Source: CAXMNX01 sp964194845 (GTDB lineage: Bacteria > Pseudomonadota > Alphaproteobacteria > Rhodobacterales > Rhodobacteraceae). Taken from it: 64,000 nucleotides of DNA. The stretch is taken from assembly GCA_964194845.1 (NCBI GenBank), contig CAXMNX010000099.1, positions 1 to 64,000 on the forward strand, in the 5' to 3' direction. Positions within the stretch are counted from its first letter, which is position 1. Each line of letters begins with the position of its first letter. Shown in pieces: positions 32,359 to 40,714 of this stretch. Below the pieces are notes generated by a model. The model was not told where the DNA came from. It made no database searches and saw only the letters and a program-made list of their open reading frames with translations. The position numbers and the translations under genes are program-made.

Positions 32359-33114
32359 ATGGGATTCTGGGAAGAAAAAGCCGCGCTTGAATGGCAGATC
32401 GCCCTTGGGGCCGACGAGGCAATCGGCGAGGCACCGGTGGATCGTTATGCTTTGGCAAATCAAAAGCCCGCCCCGGCTGTTGCCGCTGAACCCATGCACC
32501 AGCCACCTGGCATCGACGCCGTTGCCGTCGCTTCAGACGCCGCTGCGGCGGCGGGCGATCTGTCTTCCTTACGCGCGGCGATGGACGCCTACGATCATTG
32601 CGAGTTGAAGCGCGGCGCGCGGCAGCTGGTTTTTTCAGATGGTCAGCCCAATGCCAAGGTCATGATCATCGGCGAAGCCCCCGGCCGCGACGAGGATATT
32701 CAGGGCAAGCCCTTCGTCGGGCGCGCCGGGCAATTCCTTGACCTGATGTTTTCGCATATCGGGCTCTCGCGCACGTCGACCGACGCTGAGGCCGCGCTTT
32801 ACATCACCAACGTCTTGCCCTGGCGGCCACCGCAGAACCGCGATCCGCGCGAAGACGAAATTGCGATGATGCGACCGTTTCTAAAACGGCACGTGGAACT
32901 AATTGCTCCGGACATTATTGTAATCATGGGAAATCATGCCTGCCAGGCGCTTTTGGGGCGGCGCGGCATCACCCGGCTTCGTGGTGTCTGGGCCGAGGCA
33001 TTGGGCCGGCCCGCGCTGCCAATGTTCCACCCGGCCTATCTTTTGCGAAACCCGGCGGCCAAGCGCGAAGCCTGGGCAGATCTGCTGGCGCTAAAAGCAA
33101 GGCTGCGCGACTGA
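32359..33114 (+). CDS. Family 4-type uracil-DNA glycosylase lacking the iron-sulfur cysteines
   Basis: The 251-residue product removes uracil from DNA, judging by the family 4 motif GEAPGRDEDIQGKPFVGRAG (about residues 105-124) and HPAYLLR (about 224-230). An Ala/Pro-rich extension of about 70 residues precedes the catalytic domain. Classical family 4 enzymes hold a [4Fe-4S] cluster with four cysteines. Here the first pair is CELK (only C81), the third site reads LPWRPPQNRDP and the fourth IAMMRPF, so only C81 and C195 exist and a normal cluster cannot form. It overlaps the lysE-family gene by one base (TGATG). Confidence 0.88.
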   Translation: MGFWEEKAALEWQIALGADEAIGEAPVDRYALANQKPAPAVAAEPMHQPPGIDAVAVASDAAAAAGDLSSLRAAMDAYDHCELKRGARQLVFSDGQPNAKVMIIGEAPGRDEDIQGKPFVGRAGQFLDLMFSHIGLSRTSTDAEAALYITNVLPWRPPQNRDPREDEIAMMRPFLKRHVELIAPDIIVIMGNHACQALLGRRGITRLRGVWAEALGRPALPMFHPAYLLRNPAAKREAWADLLALKARLRD

Positions 33115-33734
33115 TGGTCGATCCGATTGTATTTTTCGCCTACGTGCCTGCGGCGCTGGCACTGAACCTGACACCCGGCGCGGACATGTTGTTTTGTCTC
33201 GCGCAGGGCGCACGCGGCGGTCCGCGACCAGCCCTTGCCGCCTCGGCGGGCATATCAAGCGGGTCTATGGTGAATGTAACTTTGGCGGGGTTGGGATTGG
33301 GGGCGCTTGTGGCCGGGGTGCCGGGTGCCTTCGATGCAATACGTTGGTGTGGCGTCGCCTATCTTGTCTGGCTGGCCTGGCGCACGCTGCGAACGACTCT
33401 CGTGTCTGGCGTCGGTCCGGCGGTCAGATCATCACGGGCATTTCGGGATGGGCTGATCATTAACCTGACCAATCCCAAGGTGATCCTGTTTGTCCTTGCG
33501 TTTATCCCGCAGTTCGTGAACCCGAATTTGCCGGTTCTTCCGCAATTCCTGATTTTCGGGGCGGTGCTGGCGGCGGGCGGCTTTGTGATCAATGGATTGG
33601 TCGGCGCATTCTCGGGCGGGATCGGGCGGCGGATGGCGGGTAATGCCGCTTTCGACCGTGCATTTCGCTGGATCTCGGCGACGATATTCGGCGGTCTTGC
33701 GCTTCGGTTGGCATATGCAGGGGGCCGGTCGTGA
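33114..33734 (+). CDS. LysE-family amino acid/metabolite exporter
   Basis: The 206-residue product has about six transmembrane helices and the RhtB/LysE signature ALNLTPGADMLFCLAQGARGG (about residues 15-35), followed by FRDGLIINLTNPKVILFVLAFIPQFV. These exporters remove amino acids such as lysine, threonine or homoserine lactone; the substrate here is not predictable. It is coupled to the glycosylase upstream (TGATG) and to moaB downstream (GTGA). Confidence 0.92.
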   Translation: MVDPIVFFAYVPAALALNLTPGADMLFCLAQGARGGPRPALAASAGISSGSMVNVTLAGLGLGALVAGVPGAFDAIRWCGVAYLVWLAWRTLRTTLVSGVGPAVRSSRAFRDGLIINLTNPKVILFVLAFIPQFVNPNLPVLPQFLIFGAVLAAGGFVINGLVGAFSGGIGRRMAGNAAFDRAFRWISATIFGGLALRLAYAGGRS

Positions 33735-34273
33735 GCCGAATAGATGACACCCGCGAATTTGTCCCGGTCAGGATCGCAGTTCTGACGGTCAGCGACAGCC
33801 GCACGCGTGATGACGACCGCTCAGGCGATACACTTGCCGCGCGGATCGAAGCGGCAGGGCATGTACTTGCCGCGCGCGATATCGTGCCGGATGACCGGGA
33901 AAAGATCGCAACCCAGCTTCGCAATTGGTGCGCCGATCCTTCGGTCGATGCCATCCTTTCAACAGGCGGCACGGGATTGACCGGCCGGGACGTTACGGTC
34001 GAGGCGCATCGTGACGTCTATGAGAAGGAAATCGACGCCTTCGGCAGCGTTTTCACCCATGTGTCGCTGGCAAAGATAGGAACATCGGCGGTGCAAAGCC
34101 GTGCCTGCGGCGGCGTCGCGAACGGCACATATCTATTCGCGCTGCCAGGTTCCCCCGGCGCTTGCAAGGACGCATGGGACGGAATTTTGGCGGCACAATT
34201 CGACTATCGCCACCGCCCCTGCAATTTCGTCGAGATCATGCCCCGGCTCAACGAACATCTGCGGCGGAAATAG
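33731..34273 (+). CDS. moaB: Molybdenum cofactor biosynthesis protein B
   Basis: MoaB/MogA-type proteins adenylylate molybdopterin before molybdate insertion. The 180-residue product has the MoCF-binding motif ILSTGGTGLTGRDVT (about residues 76-90) and the ALPGSPGACKDAWDGIL segment near the C terminus, with an N-terminal strand VRIAVLTVSDSRTRDDD. The GTG start at 33731 overlaps the previous stop. The cofactor it helps make would be needed by the SoeA-type enzyme encoded 15 kb upstream. Confidence 0.92.
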   Translation: MSRIDDTREFVPVRIAVLTVSDSRTRDDDRSGDTLAARIEAAGHVLAARDIVPDDREKIATQLRNWCADPSVDAILSTGGTGLTGRDVTVEAHRDVYEKEIDAFGSVFTHVSLAKIGTSAVQSRACGGVANGTYLFALPGSPGACKDAWDGILAAQFDYRHRPCNFVEIMPRLNEHLRRK

Positions 34274-34301
34274 CTGCAAATAACGATTAAGTGTCAGGGC
34301 T

Positions 34302-34330
34302 TTGCCAAAACCGCGCCATGACTACATAAT
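34302..34330 (+). promoter_or_regulatory. Putative sigma-70-type promoter of the RND efflux operon
   Basis: TTGCCA (34302-34307), a 17-base spacer and CATAAT (34325-34330) lie 36 bases before the membrane-fusion protein start. Both boxes match well, and the gap between moaB and the operon contains no other feature. Confidence 0.6.
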
Positions 34331-34365
34331 GGCTTGTCCGGGGCGATTGAGGATATGACGCAGGT

Positions 34366-35823
34366 ATGCGATTTCTTCGCCGGTCCATGATCGGAATGTT
34401 TTTGCTGGCGGTGACCGTCGGGCTGTTGGCCTGGGCGGGCGATACCGTTTACGGCGCATTGGAAGCCCGCTGGTCGGATGAACCCCAACAACGCTCGTCG
34501 CGCGAACGGGTTTTCGCGGCAAATGTCGTGACGATCACGTTTGAGACCATTCAACCGGTTCTGTCGACATTCGGCGAAGTGCGGTCACGTCGCACACTTG
34601 AACTTCGCGCGGCGGCCCCGGGCGAGGTTATCTGGCTGAGCGAGGCGTTCGAGGAAGGTGGGGCCGTCCAGGCAGGCGCACTCCTGGCAAGGATTGATCC
34701 CGCCGATGCGCAATCAGCACTTGATAATGCCCAGAACGATCTGGCCGAGACCGAAGCCGATCTTCGGGACGCTGAACGGGCGCTGATCCTTGCGGTCGAG
34801 GATATTGCCGCGGCGCAAGATCAGACGCGCTTGCGCGAAAGTGCGCTGGCCCGACAAAACGCTCTTGTTGATCGCGACATCGGATCGGCGGCAGCAGTCG
34901 AAACGGCCGAGCTTGCGGTATCATCCGCCGTTCAGGCGGTGTTGTCGCGCAAACTGGCCCACGCCAATTCCCAGGCGCGCGTGGATCAGGCAAAGACCGC
35001 GCGCGCGCGCCGCCAGATCACATTGGCCGAAGCCGAACGGCGTTTGCAGGACACTGAAATAAAAGCGGAATTTTCCGGCGTTCTGAGCAATGTCACGGCT
35101 GTGGTGGGCGGGCTGGTGGCGTCAAACGAGCGTCTGGCGGAACTGATCGACCCAAGGGCGCTGGAGGTGTCATTTCGCGTATCCACGTCGCAGTATTCCA
35201 GATTCCTGTCGGAAAACGGCCGACTTGTGGGTGCCGATGTCACCGCCTCGATAGACATTCTCGGGGTCGACCTGACCGCCACCGGAACCGTCAGCCGCGA
35301 AAGCGCCGGCGTTGGTGACGGGCAGACAGGTCGATTGCTATTTGCGCGGCTTCAGGATGCAACCGGGTTCAGGCCAGGCGATTTTGTGTCGGTGGCCATC
35401 AAAGAGCCGCCAATTCCCCGGGTCGCCCGGCTTCCGGCAACAGCACTTGATGCGGCAGGGACCGTGCTGGTTCTGGGCGACGATGACCGCCTGGAAGTGG
35501 CTGCAATCGAACTTCTGCGGCGCGAAGGTGATGACGTAATCGTTCGCGCACAGGGCTTGGCCGGGCGCGAAGCGGTGGCTGAACGCACACCGCTTCTTGG
35601 CGCGGGCATTCGCATTCGCCCGATCCGTCCCCAGGCAGTTGAGGCGCCCGTCGAGCCGGAAATGCTGGCGCTCGATCCCGAACGCCGCGCCCGGCTTGTG
35701 GCGTTTGTGCAAGCCAATAAATTCATGCCTGCCGATGTAAAATCCAGGGTTCTGGCGCAGCTTCAGAAAGACAAAGTACCAGCCCGCGTGGTCGAGCGAA
35801 TCGAATCGCGGATGGGCGGCTGA
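34366..35823 (+). CDS. RND efflux periplasmic adaptor (membrane fusion) protein
   Basis: The 485-residue HlyD-type adaptor has an N-terminal membrane anchor (MIGMFLLAVTVGLLAWAGDT). A lipoyl/biotinyl half-motif follows (LRAAAPGEVIWLSEAFEEGGAVQAGALLARID in parts), then a long coiled coil (about residues 120-230, Ala/Glu/Asp rich) and the second half (AEFSGVLSNVTAVVGGLV). Beta-barrel and membrane-proximal domains come last. A C-terminal extension of about 50 residues (LDPERRARLVAFVQANKFMP...) resembles a small helical bundle not seen in most adaptors. It overlaps the permease gene by one base (TGATG). Confidence 0.9.
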   Translation: MRFLRRSMIGMFLLAVTVGLLAWAGDTVYGALEARWSDEPQQRSSRERVFAANVVTITFETIQPVLSTFGEVRSRRTLELRAAAPGEVIWLSEAFEEGGAVQAGALLARIDPADAQSALDNAQNDLAETEADLRDAERALILAVEDIAAAQDQTRLRESALARQNALVDRDIGSAAAVETAELAVSSAVQAVLSRKLAHANSQARVDQAKTARARRQITLAEAERRLQDTEIKAEFSGVLSNVTAVVGGLVASNERLAELIDPRALEVSFRVSTSQYSRFLSENGRLVGADVTASIDILGVDLTATGTVSRESAGVGDGQTGRLLFARLQDATGFRPGDFVSVAIKEPPIPRVARLPATALDAAGTVLVLGDDDRLEVAAIELLRREGDDVIVRAQGLAGREAVAERTPLLGAGIRIRPIRPQAVEAPVEPEMLALDPERRARLVAFVQANKFMPADVKSRVLAQLQKDKVPARVVERIESRMGG

Positions 35824-38800
35824 TGGCGCGGGATTTGGGCAAAGCCGCAGGCGGTGCGCTGTCGTATTTTGCGCGGCACCGGACAGCCGCAAACCTGCTC
35901 TTGATGCTTTTGCTTCTGGCCGGGGCCTACGCCATCCCAAAGATGCGGGCGCAGTTTTTCCCGGACATCATTATTGACGATATCACGGTGCAGGTCGTCT
36001 GGGAGGGTGCGGGTGCTGAAGACGTGGACCGCGCCGTGGTTCAGGTGCTGGAACCGACGCTTCAGTCCGTTGACGGTGTCATCGAAACGACATCCCGGTC
36101 GCGCGAAGGTAGCGCCTCGATCAATCTGGAGTTTGAACCCAACTGGGACATGGCTCAGGCCGCCGATGATGTGAACACAGCGATCGAAGGTGTCTCGACC
36201 CTGCCCGAGGACGCCGAAGATCCCGATATCCGCCGCGGCCGTTGGTCGGATCGCGTGACGGACGTTGTGATCACCGGCCCGGTTGGTGTCGATCAACTTG
36301 CGAATTTCGCAGATGAATTCGTCGCACGGCTATTTGCCGAAGGCGTCACACGCGCGACGATCCGCGGCCTTGCCGCGCCGCAGACAATCGTCGAAGTCAC
36401 CTCGCTCGACCTGATCCGTCACGATATCTCGATGCGCGAGATCGCCGACGCCATCGCGGGTGAAGCTGAAACTGATCCCGCGGGCGACGTCAGTGGTGCC
36501 GCGCGCGTCCGCACCGGGGTCGCCAAACGCTCGGCTGACCAGATCGGAAGTATCGTTCTCCGCTCATCTGCTGACGGGACGCAATTGACCATCCGCGATG
36601 TGGCACGAGTACACGTCGAAGGCGTGGACCGCGAACGGGCATATTATGTCGGGCCAGACCCGGCAATTTCCATCCGCGTTGATCGCTCGGCCAGGGGCGA
36701 TGCAATTCGAATGCAGCGTCAGGTAGAAGATCTCGCTAACGAAATGGAGCTTAGCCTGCCCGAGGGGGTCAGAATTGATCTGATCCGCACGCTCGCGGAA
36801 TCGATCACCGCGCGCCTGAATATCCTGCTCGACAATGGGTTGATCGGGCTAGGGCTGGTGGTTGCCTTGCTGTTTCTTTTCCTGAACGCGCGCACGGCCT
36901 TATGGGTCGCTGCGGGCATTCCAGTGGCGATGACGGCGGCCATCGCGATGATGTACGCCGCAGGACTGACGTTCAACATGGTGTCGCTATTTGCGTTAAT
37001 TATCACGCTGGGGATCGTGGTCGACGATGCCATCGTCGTTGGCGAGCACGCCGATTTTCGTGCCCGCCGCCTTGGCGAAGACCCGGTAACGGCGGCGGAA
37101 AATGCAGCACGGCGCATGTTCACGCCGGTCTTTGCGGCAACAATCACGACGGTCATCGCGTTTTTCGGGCTGGTTGCCATCGGCGGGCGGTTCGGCGATC
37201 TGATCTCGGACATCCCGTTTACCGTGATCGTCGTTCTGCTCGCGTCGCTGGTCGAATGCTTTCTGATCCTGCCCAGACACATGACGCATGCGCTGGCCCA
37301 TACCGCAAAGGAACATTGGTATGACTGGCCATCGCGACAGGTAAACAAAGGCTTTCGCCGGGTTCGCGAGCACCTGTTCCGGCCATTGATCGCAGGCGTC
37401 GTCTGGGCGCGATACCCGGTGATTGCAGCCGTCATCCTGATTTTGGCCAGCCAGGTCGCGCTTTTCGTTCGCGGCGACGTGCAGTGGCGGTTCTTTAACG
37501 CACCCGAACGCGGCTCGGTCACCGGCAACTTCGCGATGGTACCGGGGGCGACACGCAACGACACGCGTGCCGTCATGCGCACATTGCAGAAAACCGTCGA
37601 AGATCTGGGCGCGAAATACCAGGCCGAACACGGCCGGAACCCCATCCACTTTGCGCTGGCCGAAATCGGAGGCACCTCTGGTCGCGGGCTCGCGGGGCAG
37701 GAAACCAAAGAAGCCTCCCAGCTTGGGTCCATCGCCATCGAATTGATCGACGCCGACCTGCGCCCCTACTCCAGTTTTGCCTTTGTCGCCGACCTGCAAG
37801 ACGCAGTACCCCAGCACCCGATGCTTGAGACGATCAGTTTTCGCGGCTGGCGATCAGGCCCCGGCGGCGACGCAATCGACATCGAGCTTTCCGGTGCCGA
37901 GGCTGAAACGCTGAAAGAAGCGGCCGAAGCCGTGAAAACGCAACTGGCACAATATCCCGAAGTGTCAGCACTTGAAGACAGCCTGGCATATGACAAGGAA
38001 GAGCTGGTGTTGCAGCTGACGCCCCAGGGCCAGGCATTGGGGCTGACGATCGACGATCTTGGCCGCACGTTGCGCGCGCGGCTGAACGGGATCGAGGCCG
38101 CAAGCTTCCCCGATGGCCCGCGTTCGGCGACCATCAGGGTGGAGCTTCCAACCGGTGAACTGACGGCAGATTTTCTTGAACGGATGCTGATCCGCACCGG
38201 TGGCGGCGGTCAGGGTGCCGGGGTCTATGTGCCGCTTGCTGATATTGTCACCGTTGAACGGCGCACAGGTTTTTCCACGGTTCGCCGCGAAAACGGCGTT
38301 CGCGTGGTGTCAGTTTTTGGCGATCTGAACGAGGACGACCCCGCGCGCGCCGAAGAGATCAGCACCGAGATATCCGAAATTATTCTTCCCACATTGCAGG
38401 AGGATTTCGGTATCGCCACCCATATGGCCGGGCTGGCCGAGGACGAGCGCAATTTTCTTTCCGATGCCCTGACCGGTCTGATCCTTTGCCTCGCGGGCAT
38501 CTACGTCACGCTCGCCTGGGTATTCTCAAGCTGGGCAAGGCCGCTTGTCGTGATGTCGATCATTCCCTTCGGTCTGGTCGGAACAATCTGGGGCCACTAT
38601 CTGTGGGAGGTTCCGCTCAGCATGTTTTCGGTCGTTGGGATGATCGGAATGGTCGGAATAATCATCAACGATTCCATCGTGTTGGTCGCAACAATAGATG
38701 AATACGCCGAAGATCGCGGGCTGTTCCCGGCGATCATCGACGGCGCGGCAGACAGGCTCCGACCGGTGATCCTGACAACAATGACAACGGTGCTGGGTCT

Positions 38801-39206
38801 GACGCCGCTTTTGTACGAATCGTCCCGTCAGGCGCAGTTCCTGAAGCCGACCGTGATCACGCTGGTCTACGGCCTTGGGTTTGGTCTGGTGCTGGTGCTG
38901 CTCGTGGTGCCGTCGCTTCTGGCAATCGGCCACGATCTTGGTCGCAATATACGTGCCGCGCGGCGCGCGTTCTCAGCGCGCGCACCCGGCCTGCGCACAG
39001 TCGTCAGTGCGCTTGGGCTTGCAATGGCGGGCTGGTTCGCCGTGACAATCGGATCGGTCATTATCTGGGGCGCGCTTCCCGACGCGTTGGGCGGCAGCGC
39101 GGGATTGTCGATGGCTTTTACCTACTTTGTCGCAGGCGTGGCTGGATTGACCCTTGCGGCCTGGGCGCTTTCGGCGGTTTCCCTGGCAAGACGCCAACGG
39201 TCCTGA
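35823..39206 (+). CDS. RND-family efflux permease
   Basis: The 1127-residue protein is an AcrB/HAE1-type proton-driven exporter with about 12 transmembrane helices and two large periplasmic loops. Its motifs include NLLLMLLLLAGAYAIPKMRAQFFP at the first helix, LFALIITLGIVVDDAIVVGE (helix 4, with the proton-relay aspartates DD) and the second-half repeat VGMIGMVGIIINDSIVLV. Final helices are followed by an extra pair (about residues 1070-1120). No outer-membrane channel gene is adjacent. The substrate is unknown. Confidence 0.94.
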   Translation: MARDLGKAAGGALSYFARHRTAANLLLMLLLLAGAYAIPKMRAQFFPDIIIDDITVQVVWEGAGAEDVDRAVVQVLEPTLQSVDGVIETTSRSREGSASINLEFEPNWDMAQAADDVNTAIEGVSTLPEDAEDPDIRRGRWSDRVTDVVITGPVGVDQLANFADEFVARLFAEGVTRATIRGLAAPQTIVEVTSLDLIRHDISMREIADAIAGEAETDPAGDVSGAARVRTGVAKRSADQIGSIVLRSSADGTQLTIRDVARVHVEGVDRERAYYVGPDPAISIRVDRSARGDAIRMQRQVEDLANEMELSLPEGVRIDLIRTLAESITARLNILLDNGLIGLGLVVALLFLFLNARTALWVAAGIPVAMTAAIAMMYAAGLTFNMVSLFALIITLGIVVDDAIVVGEHADFRARRLGEDPVTAAENAARRMFTPVFAATITTVIAFFGLVAIGGRFGDLISDIPFTVIVVLLASLVECFLILPRHMTHALAHTAKEHWYDWPSRQVNKGFRRVREHLFRPLIAGVVWARYPVIAAVILILASQVALFVRGDVQWRFFNAPERGSVTGNFAMVPGATRNDTRAVMRTLQKTVEDLGAKYQAEHGRNPIHFALAEIGGTSGRGLAGQETKEASQLGSIAIELIDADLRPYSSFAFVADLQDAVPQHPMLETISFRGWRSGPGGDAIDIELSGAEAETLKEAAEAVKTQLAQYPEVSALEDSLAYDKEELVLQLTPQGQALGLTIDDLGRTLRARLNGIEAASFPDGPRSATIRVELPTGELTADFLERMLIRTGGGGQGAGVYVPLADIVTVERRTGFSTVRRENGVRVVSVFGDLNEDDPARAEEISTEISEIILPTLQEDFGIATHMAGLAEDERNFLSDALTGLILCLAGIYVTLAWVFSSWARPLVVMSIIPFGLVGTIWGHYLWEVPLSMFSVVGMIGMVGIIINDSIVLVATIDEYAEDRGLFPAIIDGAADRLRPVILTTMTTVLGLTPLLYESSRQAQFLKPTVITLVYGLGFGLVLVLLVVPSLLAIGHDLGRNIRAARRAFSARAPGLRTVVSALGLAMAGWFAVTIGSVIIWGALPDALGGSAGLSMAFTYFVAGVAGLTLAAWALSAVSLARRQRS

Positions 39207-39208
39207 CC

Positions 39209-40015
39209 CTAGCTGCACCCTTGAATATCTACAGCGCGGCCGCCACCAAATACGGTGATCCGCACATCGCTGCGCGACAACAAAAATGGCTTGGCAGTCG
39301 GCGAGATCATTTCGGCCTCGGCGACCAGCGTATCTCCATCGCGCCGGACCAGGGACTCAGATATCCAGATGCTCCGGTCGGCCAGTTCGACCACGACAAA
39401 CTCGTTGCGCCCCATGCGCGGTAATTCCACATTGGCGGTTATTCTCAATCCATCTTCAATCGGGATTACCTCGCACGCAACATTTCGCACACCGGCTTCG
39501 CTTGCAGTCATAGGGCGATCTTTCATCGCCTGTGCAATGGTCGGCGCGTGCCGCGAGGAACTTGCGGAAAGCATGGCCGCCAGTTCAATTTCCATCGGCA
39601 CGCAAATGTCGTCGCAAACACCGATCAGAATTTGCCCGCGAAGCGAAATATTCTCGCCACTGTTTGTCGGGCGCACGGCCAGCGGAAAAACCACCCGATC
39701 CTCATAGCCGATCGACGTCATGCCATATTGTTCAAATACCGTCGGAACCGGGAACGCGACGGTGACATCCTCGACGTTTTCTGACGCCGCCCAGTCAAAA
39801 ACCGGTGGGATACCCGCCGCACCCGGCGTTCGCCAATAGGTTTTCCACCCCGGCGCAAGCCGGATCGACAAAGCGGCATAGTGCCGCCCGTCAGCGTCGC
39901 GCCATCCCTCAAGAACCTCAGCGACAGCGATGTCGGCCGGAACCTGGGCATCTGCCACGGGTGCGATCAGAAAAACTGCCAGCAAAATTCCAAGGGTCGC
40001 GCGAAAACTCATCAT
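39209..40015 (-). CDS. DsbD N-terminal-domain-like periplasmic protein
   Basis: The 268-residue product has a signal peptide (MMSFRATLGILLAVFLIAPVADA, cleaved near AQV) and a beta-sandwich resembling the N-terminal domain of the thiol reductase DsbD. A CDDICVP cysteine pair occurs in the motif IGVCDDICVPMEIEL. DsbD N-domains pass reducing power to cytochrome c maturation or copper-handling partners, but here no transmembrane or thioredoxin domain is attached. The ATG at 40015 is chosen because it gives the signal peptide; an upstream frame to 40084 adds non-signal residues. It converges on the RND permease with two bases between stops. Confidence 0.82.
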   Translation of the reverse strand: MMSFRATLGILLAVFLIAPVADAQVPADIAVAEVLEGWRDADGRHYAALSIRLAPGWKTYWRTPGAAGIPPVFDWAASENVEDVTVAFPVPTVFEQYGMTSIGYEDRVVFPLAVRPTNSGENISLRGQILIGVCDDICVPMEIELAAMLSASSSRHAPTIAQAMKDRPMTASEAGVRNVACEVIPIEDGLRITANVELPRMGRNEFVVVELADRSIWISESLVRRDGDTLVAEAEMISPTAKPFLLSRSDVRITVFGGGRAVDIQGCS

Positions 40016-40126
40016 ACCGCCAGATAAGGCTTGGCTGAACGTATTGGAAATCACAATCAGGTAAAGCTTTGTGAGTGTGGCCACCGCACCCTTGATGACT
40101 GGCCGTTATTCTTCCATCTTAAAAAC

Positions 40127-40696
40127 ATGACCGAACCGGTTTCCATTCTAGAAGGCAAACTGCTGATCGCCATGCCCGGAATGGGTGATCCGCGATTTGA
40201 AAGGGCGGTGATCTTCATATGCGCCCATTCCGATGACGGCGCGTTGGGATTGATTGTGAACAAGCCAACGCCCGAGTTGAAGTTCGGCTCGTTGCTGGGG
40301 CAGCTGAATATCGATGTTGGCCCACCGCAGCGCGAAATTCGCGTACACTTTGGCGGTCCGGTCGAAAATGGCCGTGGATTTGTCCTGCACTCGGCAGATT
40401 ATTTGTCCGATAGTGCCACCTTGCAGGTGAACAATGACTTCGGGATGACCGCGACGCTTGACGTTTTGGAGGAAATTGCAAACGGCGACGGGCCAGACCA
40501 GGCGCTTCTAGCGCTCGGTTATTCCGGCTGGGGGCCGGGTCAGCTGGAAGACGAAATTTTGCAAAACGGCTGGCTGACCTGCGATGCCTCAAGTGACATC
40601 GTATTTGCCAGCGATGACGGCGGAAAATGGAAGGCAGCACTGGCCGCACTGGGCGTTGACGCTTTGTTATTGTCGCCCGAAGCGGGGCGGGCTTAG
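40127..40696 (+). CDS. yqgE: YqgE/AlgH-family protein
   Basis: The 189-residue product matches YqgE (DUF179): LEGKLLIAMPGMGDPRFERAV at the N terminus, GALGLIVNKPTPELKF, HFGGPVENGRGFVLHS and GYSGWGPGQLEDEIL. The biochemical role is not known. The ATG at 40127 fits the family; the frame extends upstream to 40031 but those residues are not conserved-looking. It is divergent from the DsbD-like gene. Confidence 0.92.
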   Translation: MTEPVSILEGKLLIAMPGMGDPRFERAVIFICAHSDDGALGLIVNKPTPELKFGSLLGQLNIDVGPPQREIRVHFGGPVENGRGFVLHSADYLSDSATLQVNNDFGMTATLDVLEEIANGDGPDQALLALGYSGWGPGQLEDEILQNGWLTCDASSDIVFASDDGGKWKAALAALGVDALLLSPEAGRA

Positions 40697-40714
40697 GGTC
40701 TTAACGCAATCCGC

